Shown: in pieces, positions 1 through 5,897 of the stretch
Position numbering within the stretch: position 1 is the stretch's first letter
Layout: every line of letters starts with the position of its first letter
From: Bacteroides sp.
GTDB lineage: Bacteria; Bacteroidota; Bacteroidia; Bacteroidales; Bacteroidaceae
NCBI GenBank assembly: GCA_017556595.1
Contig: JAFYML010000031.1
Span: forward strand, 1-7,177
DNA: 7,177 nucleotides
Direction: 5' to 3'
Translations under genes and position numbers: made by a program
The notes under the pieces: model-generated
The model's database searches: none
What the model was told of the DNA's origin: nothing
What the model saw: only the letters and a program-made list of their open reading frames with translations

Positions 1-294
1 GATATGTTCGATTATGTAGGCCTCTTCTCGGCCGCCATTACTCCCGATAGTGGTATCGAATCGCCCATCTACAAAGATACTGATGCGAAATTAAAGAAAC
101 AATTTGCCATGAATCCTAAGCTATACTGGATTGCAATAGGCAAAACCGACTTCTTGTATCAGGCAAACACAGAGTACCGCAAGCTATTGGACGAAAAGGG
201 TTATCCATATACCTATTACGAATCGGAAGATGGTCATATCTGGAAAAATTGGCGCATCTACCTCACCGAGTTTGTTCCATTGCTATTCAAATAA
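1..294 (+). CDS. C-terminal part of a PF00756-type serine esterase (5' end outside window)
   Basis: The frame is open from base 1 and stops at 292-294, so this is the last 97 codons of a longer gene; the ATG at 4 is probably internal. The fragment matches the end of the alpha/beta-hydrolase esterases common in Bacteroidales carbohydrate loci (esterase D / feruloyl or acetyl-xylan esterase-like). It opens with the strand and helix that normally follow the nucleophile elbow (DYVGLFSAA), contains GKTDF with a likely catalytic Asp (codon 148-150), and ends with the DGHIWKNWR signature, whose His (codon 235-237) should complete the Ser-Asp-His triad. The nucleophile Ser and any signal peptide lie upstream, so substrate and location cannot be read here. 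The GH3 gene starts 22 nt downstream on the same strand, which suggests one operon and a role in removing acyl groups from a polysaccharide. The family call is firm; the substrate is inference. Confidence 0.82.
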   Translation, partial: DMFDYVGLFSAAITPDSGIESPIYKDTDAKLKKQFAMNPKLYWIAIGKTDFLYQANTEYRKLLDEKGYPYTYYESEDGHIWKNWRIYLTEFVPLLFK

Positions 295-316
295 ACAATC
301 TATACCCTAAAAAGTT

Positions 317-2659
317 ATGAAGAAGAAATTACTCCTTTTGTGGGCGTTGATAGGATGCTTCATGGCATCTTGCACCACATCGCCAACTACTCCACCTGCC
401 ATCCCTGCCGATGATCAGATAGAAAGCAAGATAGAATCGTTGCTCAAGAAGATGACATTGGAAGAGAAAATAGGTCAGATGTGCCAGTTGGCTGTCGATT
501 TGCTGAGAGACTATCGTGCAAACCCTGCACAAGGCTTCACTTTGAGCGAAGCAATGCTCGATACCGTTATTGGTAAATACAAAGTAGGCTCCATCCTGAA
601 CGTGCCTAGTGGCATTGCACAAAACACCGCCAAGTGGCAAGAAGTCATCACACGCATTCAAGAAAAGTCGATGGAAGAACTCGGCATTCCTTGTTTGTAT
701 GGTGTGGACCAAATACATGGTGCCACCTATACGGCCGGTGCCACCTTCTTCCCACAAGGTATCAACATGGCCGCCACCTTCAACCGCGAACTTACCCGCG
801 AAGGTGCACGTATCTCGGCCTACGAAACAAAGGCAGGAAGCATTCCTTGGACCTTTGCACCTGTGTTGGATTTGGCTCGCGATGCTCGTTGGCCACGCCA
901 TTGGGAGAACTATGGCGAAGACCCCTATGTAAATGCACAAATGGGTCGTGAAGCCATCATTGGCTTTCAAGGCGAAGACCCCAATCACATTGGCGATAAC
1001 TACGTTGCTGCTTGTTTGAAGCACTACATGGGCTATGGCGTACCGGTAAGTGGAAAAGACCGCACCCCATCATCAATCACCGAGCAAGACATGCGCGAGA
1101 AGCATTTTGCCCCCTTCCTCGAAGCCGTAAAGGCCGGTGCTTTGTCGGTAATGGTCAATTCGGCCATGAACAACGGCTTGCCTTTCCATGCCAACTACGA
1201 ACTCTTGACCGAGTGGCTTAAGGAAGACTTGAATTGGGATGGTATGATTGTGACCGACTGGGCCGACATCAACAACCTCTGCACACGCGACCACATTGCC
1301 GCTACCAAGAAAGAGGCCATCAAGTTGGCCATCAATGCCGGTATCGACATGTCTATGGTGCCCTACGAATGGAGCTTCTGCACCGATTTGAAAGAACTTG
1401 TGGAAGAAGGCGAAGTATCTATGGAGCGTATCGACGATGCCGTTCGCCGCATCCTTCGTTTGAAATTCCGTTTGAACCTCTTCGAAAAGCCCTACTATAA
1501 CTTGGAAGACTATCCAAAGTTTGCTTCTCAGGAACATGCCGATGCTGCCCTCCAAGCAGCCGAAGAATCCATGGTATTGTTGAAGAACAACAACAGCCTG
1601 CTCCCTATAGCCAAGGGTAAGAAAGTGTTGCTTACAGGTCCTAATGCCAATAGCATGCGCACAATGAATGGCGGTTGGAGCTACACATGGCAAGGAAGCA
1701 ATGCCGAACACTTGAGCCAACAATACAACACCATCCTCGAAGCGTTGCAAAACAAGCTTGGCGCAAGCAATGTGGTGTACGAACCCGGTGTTACCTATAA
1801 CGACCGCGGCCAGTGGTACCAAGAAAACGAACCACAAATTCAGAAGGCTGTTGCAGCTGCTCGTGGTGTGGATTACATCATTGCTTGCATTGGCGAAAAC
1901 TCTTATTGCGAAACTCCCGGTAACTTGGACGACCTCACCATCTCTGCCAACCAACAAGAGTTGATAAAGGCCCTTGCCAAGACAGGCAAGCCCATTATCA
2001 TGGTGCTGAACGAAGGCCGTCCGCGCGTCATCAACACCATCGAGCCATTGGCTACATCGGTAGTGAATATCATGCTTCCAAGTAATTATGGTGGCGATGC
2101 GTTGGCAAACCTCTTGGTGGGTGATGCCAACTTCAGCGGTAAGTTGCCCTATACCTATCCTAAGTATGTCAATTCGTTGATTACCTACGACTATAAGCCA
2201 TCCGAACACATTGGCGAACAAATGGCCGGTGCCTACAACTACGATGCCCAAGTATCCGTGCAATGGATGTTTGGTTATGGCCTTAGCTATACCACCTTTG
2301 CCTATAGCAACTTGAAGGTGGATAAGAGCACTTTCGGTGCCAACGATATGCTCACCTTTACGGTCGATGTCACCAATACTGGCAACGTGGCAGGTAAGGA
2401 AGCTGTATTGTTGTTCAGTAGCGATTTGGTGGCCAGCCTCACCCCCGACATTCGTCGCTTGCGTGCATTCGATAAGATAGCCCTTCAACCGAACGAAACC
2501 AAGAGTGTCACTTTGCAAGTACCTGCCTCCGACTTAGCCTTTGTGGGCTACGATGGCAAATGGATATTGGAAGCCGGCGACTTCCGCATCCAAGTGGGCG
2601 ACCAAACCGTCGATGTTGTTTGCACCGAAACCAAGAAATGGGAAACACCTAATATTTGA
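317..2659 (+). CDS. GH3 family beta-glucosidase/xylosidase-type lipoprotein
   Basis: This is a complete 780-aa glycoside hydrolase family 3 exo-acting beta-glycosidase, of normal length for the three-domain bacterial type. The N-terminus is a lipoprotein signal: KKK, a hydrophobic core, then lipobox M-A-S-C with Cys19 as the expected lipidated residue, so the enzyme is probably membrane-anchored. Residues from about 35 to 390 form the TIM-barrel domain with [15 protein letters not shown] (Lys235-His236 of the substrate-binding motif) and MIVTDW, where Asp314 is the expected nucleophile. Residues from about 420 to 660 form the alpha/beta sandwich; [11 protein letters not shown] (Glu527, Glu532) is where the acid/base Glu of two-domain GH3 enzymes is found. 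The C-terminal fibronectin-III-like domain (about 690-770) includes [14 protein letters not shown] and ends in [10 protein letters not shown]. The start is chosen because it gives a proper signal peptide; there is no Shine-Dalgarno sequence, as is usual in this phylum. Glucose versus xylose specificity cannot be decided. Confidence 0.95.
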   Translation: MKKKLLLLWALIGCFMASCTTSPTTPPAIPADDQIESKIESLLKKMTLEEKIGQMCQLAVDLLRDYRANPAQGFTLSEAMLDTVIGKYKVGSILNVPSGIAQNTAKWQEVITRIQEKSMEELGIPCLYGVDQIHGATYTAGATFFPQGINMAATFNRELTREGARISAYETKAGSIPWTFAPVLDLARDARWPRHWENYGEDPYVNAQMGREAIIGFQGEDPNHIGDNYVAACLKHYMGYGVPVSGKDRTPSSITEQDMREKHFAPFLEAVKAGALSVMVNSAMNNGLPFHANYELLTEWLKEDLNWDGMIVTDWADINNLCTRDHIAATKKEAIKLAINAGIDMSMVPYEWSFCTDLKELVEEGEVSMERIDDAVRRILRLKFRLNLFEKPYYNLEDYPKFASQEHADAALQAAEESMVLLKNNNSLLPIAKGKKVLLTGPNANSMRTMNGGWSYTWQGSNAEHLSQQYNTILEALQNKLGASNVVYEPGVTYNDRGQWYQENEPQIQKAVAAARGVDYIIACIGENSYCETPGNLDDLTISANQQELIKALAKTGKPIIMVLNEGRPRVINTIEPLATSVVNIMLPSNYGGDALANLLVGDANFSGKLPYTYPKYVNSLITYDYKPSEHIGEQMAGAYNYDAQVSVQWMFGYGLSYTTFAYSNLKVDKSTFGANDMLTFTVDVTNTGNVAGKEAVLLFSSDLVASLTPDIRRLRAFDKIALQPNETKSVTLQVPASDLAFVGYDGKWILEAGDFRIQVGDQTVDVVCTETKKWETPNI

Positions 2660-2674
2660 TTGTTAGGGTAAATA

Positions 2675-2710
2675 TACAGTAAAGGCCGCTAATCAGCGGC
2701 CTTTACTGTA
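2675..2710. terminator. Bidirectional hairpin between convergent genes
   Basis: A perfect inverted repeat has 16-bp arms (2675-2690 and 2695-2710) and a 4-nt loop (AATC). It begins 15 bases after the GH3 stop and ends four bases before the stop of the convergent DUF5675-type gene. The inner stem is GC-rich (GGCCGCT/AGCGGCC) and the outer stem AT-rich (TACAGTAAA/TTTACTGTA), so each transcript would have a run of T in the 3' arm or just after it. It is placed to stop transcription from both sides. Confidence 0.85.
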
Positions 2711-2714
2711 ACCT

Positions 2715-3134
2715 TTAATTTACCACAATAGCAATCTGGTGCTTTGCTTTCAGTGCATAATCAATACGTTCCATAATCTTGTCGAACGCTTGTCGCGACT
2801 TCAACACTAATCCCCTGATGGTATTATATCCCACAATAATGCATCCCTGCGTGTTTTTTACCGTGTTCCCTGTATGAATCATTATGTTGGTAAACTCGGG
2901 CACATTCTTCAAGTAGGGCATTCGGCGTTCAAACTTTGGCGAACGACGCATCTCAATCAAGTATCTGCCTTCGGGGATGGCTGTTTCTCCGGGGACTTTC
3001 TTTTCTTTGCTCCAATCTATGCAACGCGGTTCCAAAGTGTCGCATATCCATTGTCCGTTAATGTACAAAGCACCGATGGTGTAGTTAGCCTTTTTGTACT
3101 TTCTTTTCACTTCAATAATCAAATCTTTTTTCAT
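2715..3134 (-). CDS. DUF5675-type protein with an L,D-transpeptidase-like His...Gly-Cys motif
   Basis: This 139-aa protein has no signal peptide or membrane segment. From the motif pattern I assign it to DUF5675, a family found in Bacteroidetes and in phages. It has a short beta-rich start (VKRKYKKANYTIGALYINGQ, 9-28), TLEP (33-36), IPEGRY (53-58), R-S-P-K-F (64-68), and a C-terminal core with IMIHTGN (84-90; His87) followed by NTQGCIIVG (94-102; Cys98). The His-then-[S/T]xGC order recalls the catalytic motif of YkuD-type L,D-transpeptidases, so a peptidoglycan-related enzyme is a reasonable inference, not a demonstrated function. It converges on the GH3 gene and shares its terminator hairpin. 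A -7 promoter box (3192-3199) lies about 58 bp upstream, so it is probably transcribed separately from the 454-aa gene, which ends 208 bp upstream. Confidence 0.8.
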   Translation of the reverse strand: MKKDLIIEVKRKYKKANYTIGALYINGQWICDTLEPRCIDWSKEKKVPGETAIPEGRYLIEMRRSPKFERRMPYLKNVPEFTNIMIHTGNTVKNTQGCIIVGYNTIRGLVLKSRQAFDKIMERIDYALKAKHQIAIVVN

Positions 3135-3191
3135 ACCTATTATAATTAAAATTAAACAATAAACTTATCTCGGTCGTTGTTTTAACCGATA

Positions 3192-3199
3192 CAAAGGTA
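3192..3199 (-). promoter_or_regulatory. Bacteroidetes -7 box for the DUF5675-type gene
   Basis: Read on the minus strand this is TACCTTTG, an exact match to TAnnTTTG, the -7 element of the primary sigma factor of Bacteroidetes. It lies 57 bp upstream of the start codon at 3134. I see no TTTG at the expected -33 distance (only a TTTT-like stretch around 3223-3228), so the promoter is incomplete by consensus and may need an activator. Confidence 0.5.
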
Positions 3200-3228
3200 T
3201 GAATAAGTGTTGCGCGATTAATATAAAA

Positions 3229-3243
3229 TGCTGATTATCAGCA
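3229..3243. promoter_or_regulatory. Operator-like 15-bp perfect dyad upstream of the DUF5675-type gene
   Basis: The sequence TGCTGATTATCAGCA is a perfect inverted repeat with 7-bp arms around one central T. Its near edge is 29 bp upstream of the -7 box at 3192-3199, roughly where an activator or repressor would contact DNA near -45. The arms are too close for an ordinary RNA hairpin, so a dimeric DNA-binding protein is the better guess. No regulator gene is visible nearby. Confidence 0.4.
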
Positions 3244-3279
3244 AATATTTGGGATTTAAGGAATTCCCGATTAGCTATT

Positions 3280-3334
3280 GGGAAAAAGGAGTGGGAAGTC
3301 GGGAAAAATAGAGTCAGTTAGTTCGGGAAAAATA
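3280..3334. repeat. Three short direct repeats just downstream of the 454-aa gene
   Basis: GGGAAAAA occurs at 3280-3287, 3301-3308 and 3325-3332. The last two are embedded in identical 12-mers, TCGGGAAAAATA (3299-3310 and 3323-3334), 24 bp apart; the first is 21 bp before the second. On the coding strand of the upstream gene they read as TTTTTCCC and start nine bases past its stop. They may be part of its 3' UTR or a degenerate remnant; no clear hairpin forms. Confidence 0.45.
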
Positions 3335-3342
3335 ATCTGTAA

Positions 3343-4707
3343 TCAATTCTTTCCGCCGGGATTCTTGCAAAAGTTAGCAAAAGCCACTTCCATTTTTTCG
3401 CATATATCTTTGAATATGCCGAAAGCTTCAGGGGTTATTTTTCGGTTAACCATAGTATCTTCTGCATACTTTGCCTTGTTCCATTTTTTATAAGCTACAT
3501 GCCTTAGGTGAGTAGTCATATACACATGCATGCAATCTCTCGTACAGGTGGGATGATGTTCGGGAAACCACTCCATCATCTGCATCGAGAACTTGGTTTG
3601 TTGACAGGCGCCATCGAAAAGTCCCAAATCGGTCAGCACACGCCACAAGCAAAACCATTGGTTCTTTTTCTTTATTAGCGGCAAACAACCGTTTTCGATG
3701 ATGGTTTTCAGGTAGTTGAAGTCTATTCGCTTTCCATCGTAATTGTTTTTGAAAATGCGTTGAGTGTTGGCAATCCCCTGTTCTGCTTCTTCCTTTTCTT
3801 GTTCTGCTTCTCTTCTTGCATTCACTTTCAGCACGTTCAGATAGTCGAAATAGGGTTCCAAATCGTAAGTAGTCAAATTCCTACGATTATGAAAAATATG
3901 TACTGCCATCTTTTCTTCGTTCACGCATCCGTTTTCGTCCAAGAAGCGTTTCCAAGCCTCTTTGGCCTGTCGCAAATAGGTTGTATCGTCCCGTTCACAA
4001 GTCACTTTTAGTTGAATCAGCTTCGACTTCAGTAACTGTTTCAGGTACGTTCGTATGCCATATTCCGCATCATCCCCATTGTTTTCAAGCTCAATTTCGT
4101 GTGCATTTTTCAAGCGTTCGTATAGTTCGTTAACTAACTTTTGTGGTGGTGTGGATAGTTGTTGGGAAATCAGTCTAATGGTTTTTATTAGCTTTTTAAG
4201 TTCCTGTACAGCATCATCGGCAATCTCCTTTTGTCTGTTTATCAATAGGTTGTAATTGTTCTTGGCAGAAGTCTCACCCCCTCCGCCCTCTTTTAGCATG
4301 CGTTGCTGGCAATTCAGTTCGCTTTGCTTTTCCCGAACATCGCTCGGTTTCATTGTTTTTTTGTCCGTATTCGGATGTCGCATCTCACGTTGCTCATATA
4401 CATGTCTCAGACAACGTTCCTCGTAATCCTCCATAAACTTATCGGGATCGAAAACCTCTCGCCATTTTCCCCAATCCACATCCTTATCATCGCCTTCACC
4501 AAAGGGAAGTTGCTTTTTCCATTCGTTTTTCAAGTCTTTCAAGCGGTAATGCAGATTTTTCACATCAGCGATAAATGCCAATAGCATATATGAGAATGCC
4601 ATTGGCGAGTGTACCCCTTCACGAAACAGCAGGTATCGGAAGTGCAGTAGATTATCCAACTGCTTGAGGGTTTGTGATTTAGATTCTATAATAGTGTGTT
4701 CTTTCAT
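3343..4707 (-). CDS. Unrecognised 454-aa charged, helical Bacteroidales accessory protein
   Basis: I do not recognise this family. The protein is soluble, without signal peptide or transmembrane segment, and rich in Lys, Glu and Asn. The N-terminal part (about 10-65) is helical and aromatic (DNLLHFRYLLFREGVHSPMAFSYMLLAF). The middle (about 70-330) is strongly charged, with likely coiled-coil stretches (about 150-190 and 305-330, the latter beginning NARREAEQEKEEAEQG) and a Gly4 linker (GGGG). The C-terminal part (about 335-454) looks like a discrete domain: IDFNYLKTIIENGCLPLIKK, NQWFCLWRVLTDLGLF, then a Cys/His-rich stretch EHHPTCTRDCMH...HLRH with Cys388, Cys392, His394, His400 and His403. 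That cluster could bind a metal, but this is inference. The gene is visibly more AT-rich than the GH3 and RHS genes, consistent with accessory origin. It has its own strong promoter match and is divergent from the HU-like gene across the 22-bp array. Confidence 0.75.
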   Translation of the reverse strand: MKEHTIIESKSQTLKQLDNLLHFRYLLFREGVHSPMAFSYMLLAFIADVKNLHYRLKDLKNEWKKQLPFGEGDDKDVDWGKWREVFDPDKFMEDYEERCLRHVYEQREMRHPNTDKKTMKPSDVREKQSELNCQQRMLKEGGGGETSAKNNYNLLINRQKEIADDAVQELKKLIKTIRLISQQLSTPPQKLVNELYERLKNAHEIELENNGDDAEYGIRTYLKQLLKSKLIQLKVTCERDDTTYLRQAKEAWKRFLDENGCVNEEKMAVHIFHNRRNLTTYDLEPYFDYLNVLKVNARREAEQEKEEAEQGIANTQRIFKNNYDGKRIDFNYLKTIIENGCLPLIKKKNQWFCLWRVLTDLGLFDGACQQTKFSMQMMEWFPEHHPTCTRDCMHVYMTTHLRHVAYKKWNKAKYAEDTMVNRKITPEAFGIFKDICEKMEVAFANFCKNPGGKN

Positions 4708-4748
4708 AGACCTATTCCTATTTAGTTTTTATGATGTTATCCTAAAAG

Positions 4749-4780
4749 CAAAAGTAATGCTCTATCTGCTATTATGCAAA
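4749..4780 (-). promoter_or_regulatory. Promoter of the 454-aa gene (-33 TTTG, 20-bp spacer, -7 TACTTTTG)
   Basis: On the minus strand TTTG (4777-4780) and TACTTTTG (4749-4756) are separated by exactly 20 bp, which matches the Bacteroidetes -33/-7 promoter (TTTG, then TAnnTTTG at about 19-21 bp). Transcription would start near 4742, giving a leader of about 35 nt before the ATG at 4707. The leader contains no Shine-Dalgarno sequence. Confidence 0.7.
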
Positions 4781-4850
4781 TAAAATGTGAAAATTATATT
4801 ATTCTCATTAATTTTATAATCAATCCCTCATTTTACACCTTATTAATATT
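4761..4850. other. 90-bp AT-rich tract (20% GC) next to the repeat array
   Basis: By hand count 18 of 90 bases are G or C, far below the flanking genes. It overlaps the upstream half of the 454-aa gene promoter and ends abruptly at a (CG)5 block. It contains no convincing gene. Such a tract could ease strand opening, act as an UP-like element, or simply be intergenic spacer. Confidence 0.55.
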
Positions 4851-4861
4851 ACGCGCGCGCG
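4851..4861. repeat. Alternating purine-pyrimidine block ACGCGCGCGCG
   Basis: Five consecutive CG dinucleotides (4852-4861) preceded by A form an 11-bp alternating tract, the sequence type most prone to Z-DNA. It sits at the sharp border between the AT-rich tract and the more GC-rich region leading to the 22-bp array. Confidence 0.6.
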
Positions 4862-4877
4862 AGGGAGCAAACCTTTG

Positions 4878-4891
4878 TTTGGCAAGCCAAA
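4878..4891. repeat. Inverted repeat TTTGGCAAGCCAAA before the array
   Basis: Perfect 6-bp arms surround a 2-bp spacer, 11 bp before the first 22-bp unit. It may be an operator-type site or mark the edge of the array. No function can be assigned. Confidence 0.4.
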
Positions 4892-4902
4892 AACATGCTT
4901 CT

Positions 4903-5056
4903 GAAATCACGCGCAATTACTGCCGAATTTGTTCGCAAATTCTACTGAAATCACGCGCAAATTCCACCGGAATCACGCACAAATTCAGCAAGAATCACGC
5001 GCAATTCCGGAGGAAATCACGAACGAATCCGGAGGAAATCACGCGTGATTTTTCCA
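4903..5056. repeat. Tandem array of seven 22-bp units (iteron-like)
   Basis: Units begin at 4903, 4925, 4947, 4969, 4991, 5013 and 5035, an exact 22-bp period with no slippage. The 18-bp core is GAAATCACGCGCAAATTC, followed by 4 variable bases (TGCC, TACT, CACC, AGCA, GGAG, GGAG, TCCA). The AATCACG part is kept in six of the seven units. Unit 2 (4925-4942) and unit 7 (5035-5052) depart from it but form perfect palindromes. A much weaker eighth unit may start at 5057. Twenty-two base pairs is about two helical turns, so each core would face the same side of the DNA. The period is not a multiple of three and the region falls between two divergent promoters, so it is best read as non-coding protein-binding or structural DNA. 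The binding protein is unknown; the HU-like protein and the 454-aa protein are the nearest candidates. Confidence 0.85.
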
Positions 5057-5120
5057 GCGACTTTTCGCAGTTTTAGGAGTAAGTTGTAACATGTTGAATA
5101 ATAACATATTATAACGTGGT

Positions 5121-5136
5121 AGGGGTAATTACCCCT
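5121..5136. promoter_or_regulatory. Perfect 16-bp palindrome upstream of the HU-like gene promoter
   Basis: AGGGGTAATTACCCCT is fully self-complementary with no spacer. It ends 17 bp before the -33 element (5154-5157), so its centre is about 60 bp upstream of the predicted transcription start. This position and symmetry fit a dimeric activator or repressor. As RNA it could also form a short hairpin, but it lies upstream of the predicted start. Confidence 0.55.
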
Positions 5137-5153
5137 GTGGCGTTGCTTCAACT

Positions 5154-5185
5154 ATTGTGGCATCGAAAATGCTGCCGTATCTTTG
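5154..5185 (+). promoter_or_regulatory. Promoter of the HU-like gene (-33 ATTG, 20-bp spacer, -7 TATCTTTG)
   Basis: TATCTTTG (5178-5185) is an exact TAnnTTTG match, and ATTG (5154-5157) lies 20 bp upstream, a good -33 element (TTG). Transcription should begin around 5190, where the 8-bp palindrome GTGATCAC (5190-5197) sits. The leader of about 55 nt is AT-rich and carries AACCAATTAA twice (5199-5208 and 5234-5243), the second copy three bases before the ATG. A Shine-Dalgarno sequence is absent. Confidence 0.7.
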
Positions 5186-5246
5186 CAACGTGATCACAAA
5201 CCAATTAACTTTATTTATTAACAACACAATTAAAACCAATTAAATC

Positions 5247-5738
5247 ATGGCACAAATTTTATTAAAAACAAATTACCGTAAGTTAGGTATTCTCGATGAG
5301 AAAAAGTATTTAACCACAGCACTTCGTTACAGCACCATCAGTGTGGACGATTTGATTAAGTATGCTGCCGAAAACAGTGGTCTTTCCAAGGCCAACGTAG
5401 CAGCCGTATTCTATGCTTTGGCACAGCAAATTGAGCAATTCGCTTGCAACGGCCACAGCATCCAGTTGGGCAAGCTCGGCACACTCTATCTTACCGCCAA
5501 CACCAAGGCAGCCGATACCGAGAAAGAGGCCGGAGCAAATGCCGTAGAAAGCCTTTGCATTCGTTTCCGTCAATCCAAGTATTTGCGCGACATGGTCAAC
5601 AGCAACGTATCGTTGTCAACAATCAACCTTCAAGACTTCGCCTCTGACGAAGAACCCGAAGATGATGATGAAGATGGTGGCAATGATAGCGGCAACACCG
5701 ATGGCGGTGGCGACGATGAATTGGATCCACTGGGTTAA
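5247..5738 (+). CDS. Bacteroidetes-type HU-like DNA-binding protein with acidic C-terminal tail
   Basis: This 163-aa protein fits the HU-related family widespread in Bacteroidales (the 'HU family DNA-binding protein, histone-like' group, longer than the 90-aa classical HU). Residues from about 1 to 30 are a family-specific N-terminal extension. Residues 31-68 are the helical dimerisation part (ISVDDLIKYAAENSGLSKANVAAVFYALAQQIEQF as two helices). GHSIQLGKLGTLYL (69-82) is the conserved turn and strand, and about 83-112 correspond to the DNA-contacting beta arm, ending in IRFRQSKYL. The tail from about 133 is nearly all Asp, Glu, Gly, Asn and Ser. This tail could regulate DNA binding or protein contacts. 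It is preceded by a strong promoter, a 16-bp palindrome and the 22-bp array, and followed 27 nt later by a small ORF, probably co-transcribed. Whether it is a nucleoid protein or a specialised regulator of this locus is not visible. Confidence 0.88.
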   Translation: MAQILLKTNYRKLGILDEKKYLTTALRYSTISVDDLIKYAAENSGLSKANVAAVFYALAQQIEQFACNGHSIQLGKLGTLYLTANTKAADTEKEAGANAVESLCIRFRQSKYLRDMVNSNVSLSTINLQDFASDEEPEDDDEDGGNDSGNTDGGGDDELDPLG

Positions 5739-5765
5739 TTTTTAACTTTTAATTTTTAATTCTAT

Positions 5766-5897
5766 ATGAAAGCGACTTACGAAAAAATCAAATGCATTGT
5801 CCGCTTCATCTTGAAACTTCTTCACTGCTTGTGCAGCATGAAAGAGGATGAAAAGAAGAAGGAAAAGAAGGACGAAGAAGAAAAGAACGAAGAATAG
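5766..5897 (+). CDS. 43-aa small protein, hydrophobic helix plus Lys/Glu tail
   Basis: ATG at 5766 opens a 43-codon ORF ending at TAG 5895-5897. The first half (KIKCIVRFILKLLHCLCSM, 7-25) is a hydrophobic or amphipathic helix with three Cys and several basic residues, likely membrane-associated. Residues 26-43 are almost only Lys, Glu and Asp. It starts 27 nt after the HU-like stop, in the same direction, behind an AT-rich leader with three TTTTAA-type hexamers (about 5739-5759), typical of Bacteroidales starts. In this position many Bacteroidales carry a tiny ORF between an HU-like gene and a peptidoglycan amidase (the so-called smalltalk proteins); the sequence here is not an obvious member, so I treat the link as positional only. 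The composition and spacing favour a real gene, but length alone leaves doubt. Confidence 0.6.
   Translation: MKATYEKIKCIVRFILKLLHCLCSMKEDEKKKEKKDEEEKNEE

Noticed and set aside
1073..2518. 481-aa minus-strand ORF inside the GH3 gene
   Set aside because: It lies entirely opposite a well-supported GH3 coding sequence, and its product shows no family motifs. It is a codon-usage shadow.
3278..3493. 71-aa + strand ORF overlapping the end of the 454-aa gene
   Set aside because: More than half overlaps the 454-aa coding sequence in antisense; the rest covers the GGGAAAAA repeats. There is no promoter match and no familiar protein pattern.
4903..5056. CRISPR array
   Set aside because: Units are 18 conserved bases with only 4 variable bases between them. 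Real spacers are about 30 bp, and no cas gene is present.
4774..5076. 100-aa + strand ORF with a repeated ITRxF/ITHKF pattern
   Set aside because: It runs through the AT-rich tract and the 22-bp array. The peptide repeat appears only every 22 residues (66 bp) because the DNA period is not a multiple of three. It begins within the -33 region of the divergent promoter and resembles no protein; it is open only because the repeat lacks stops.
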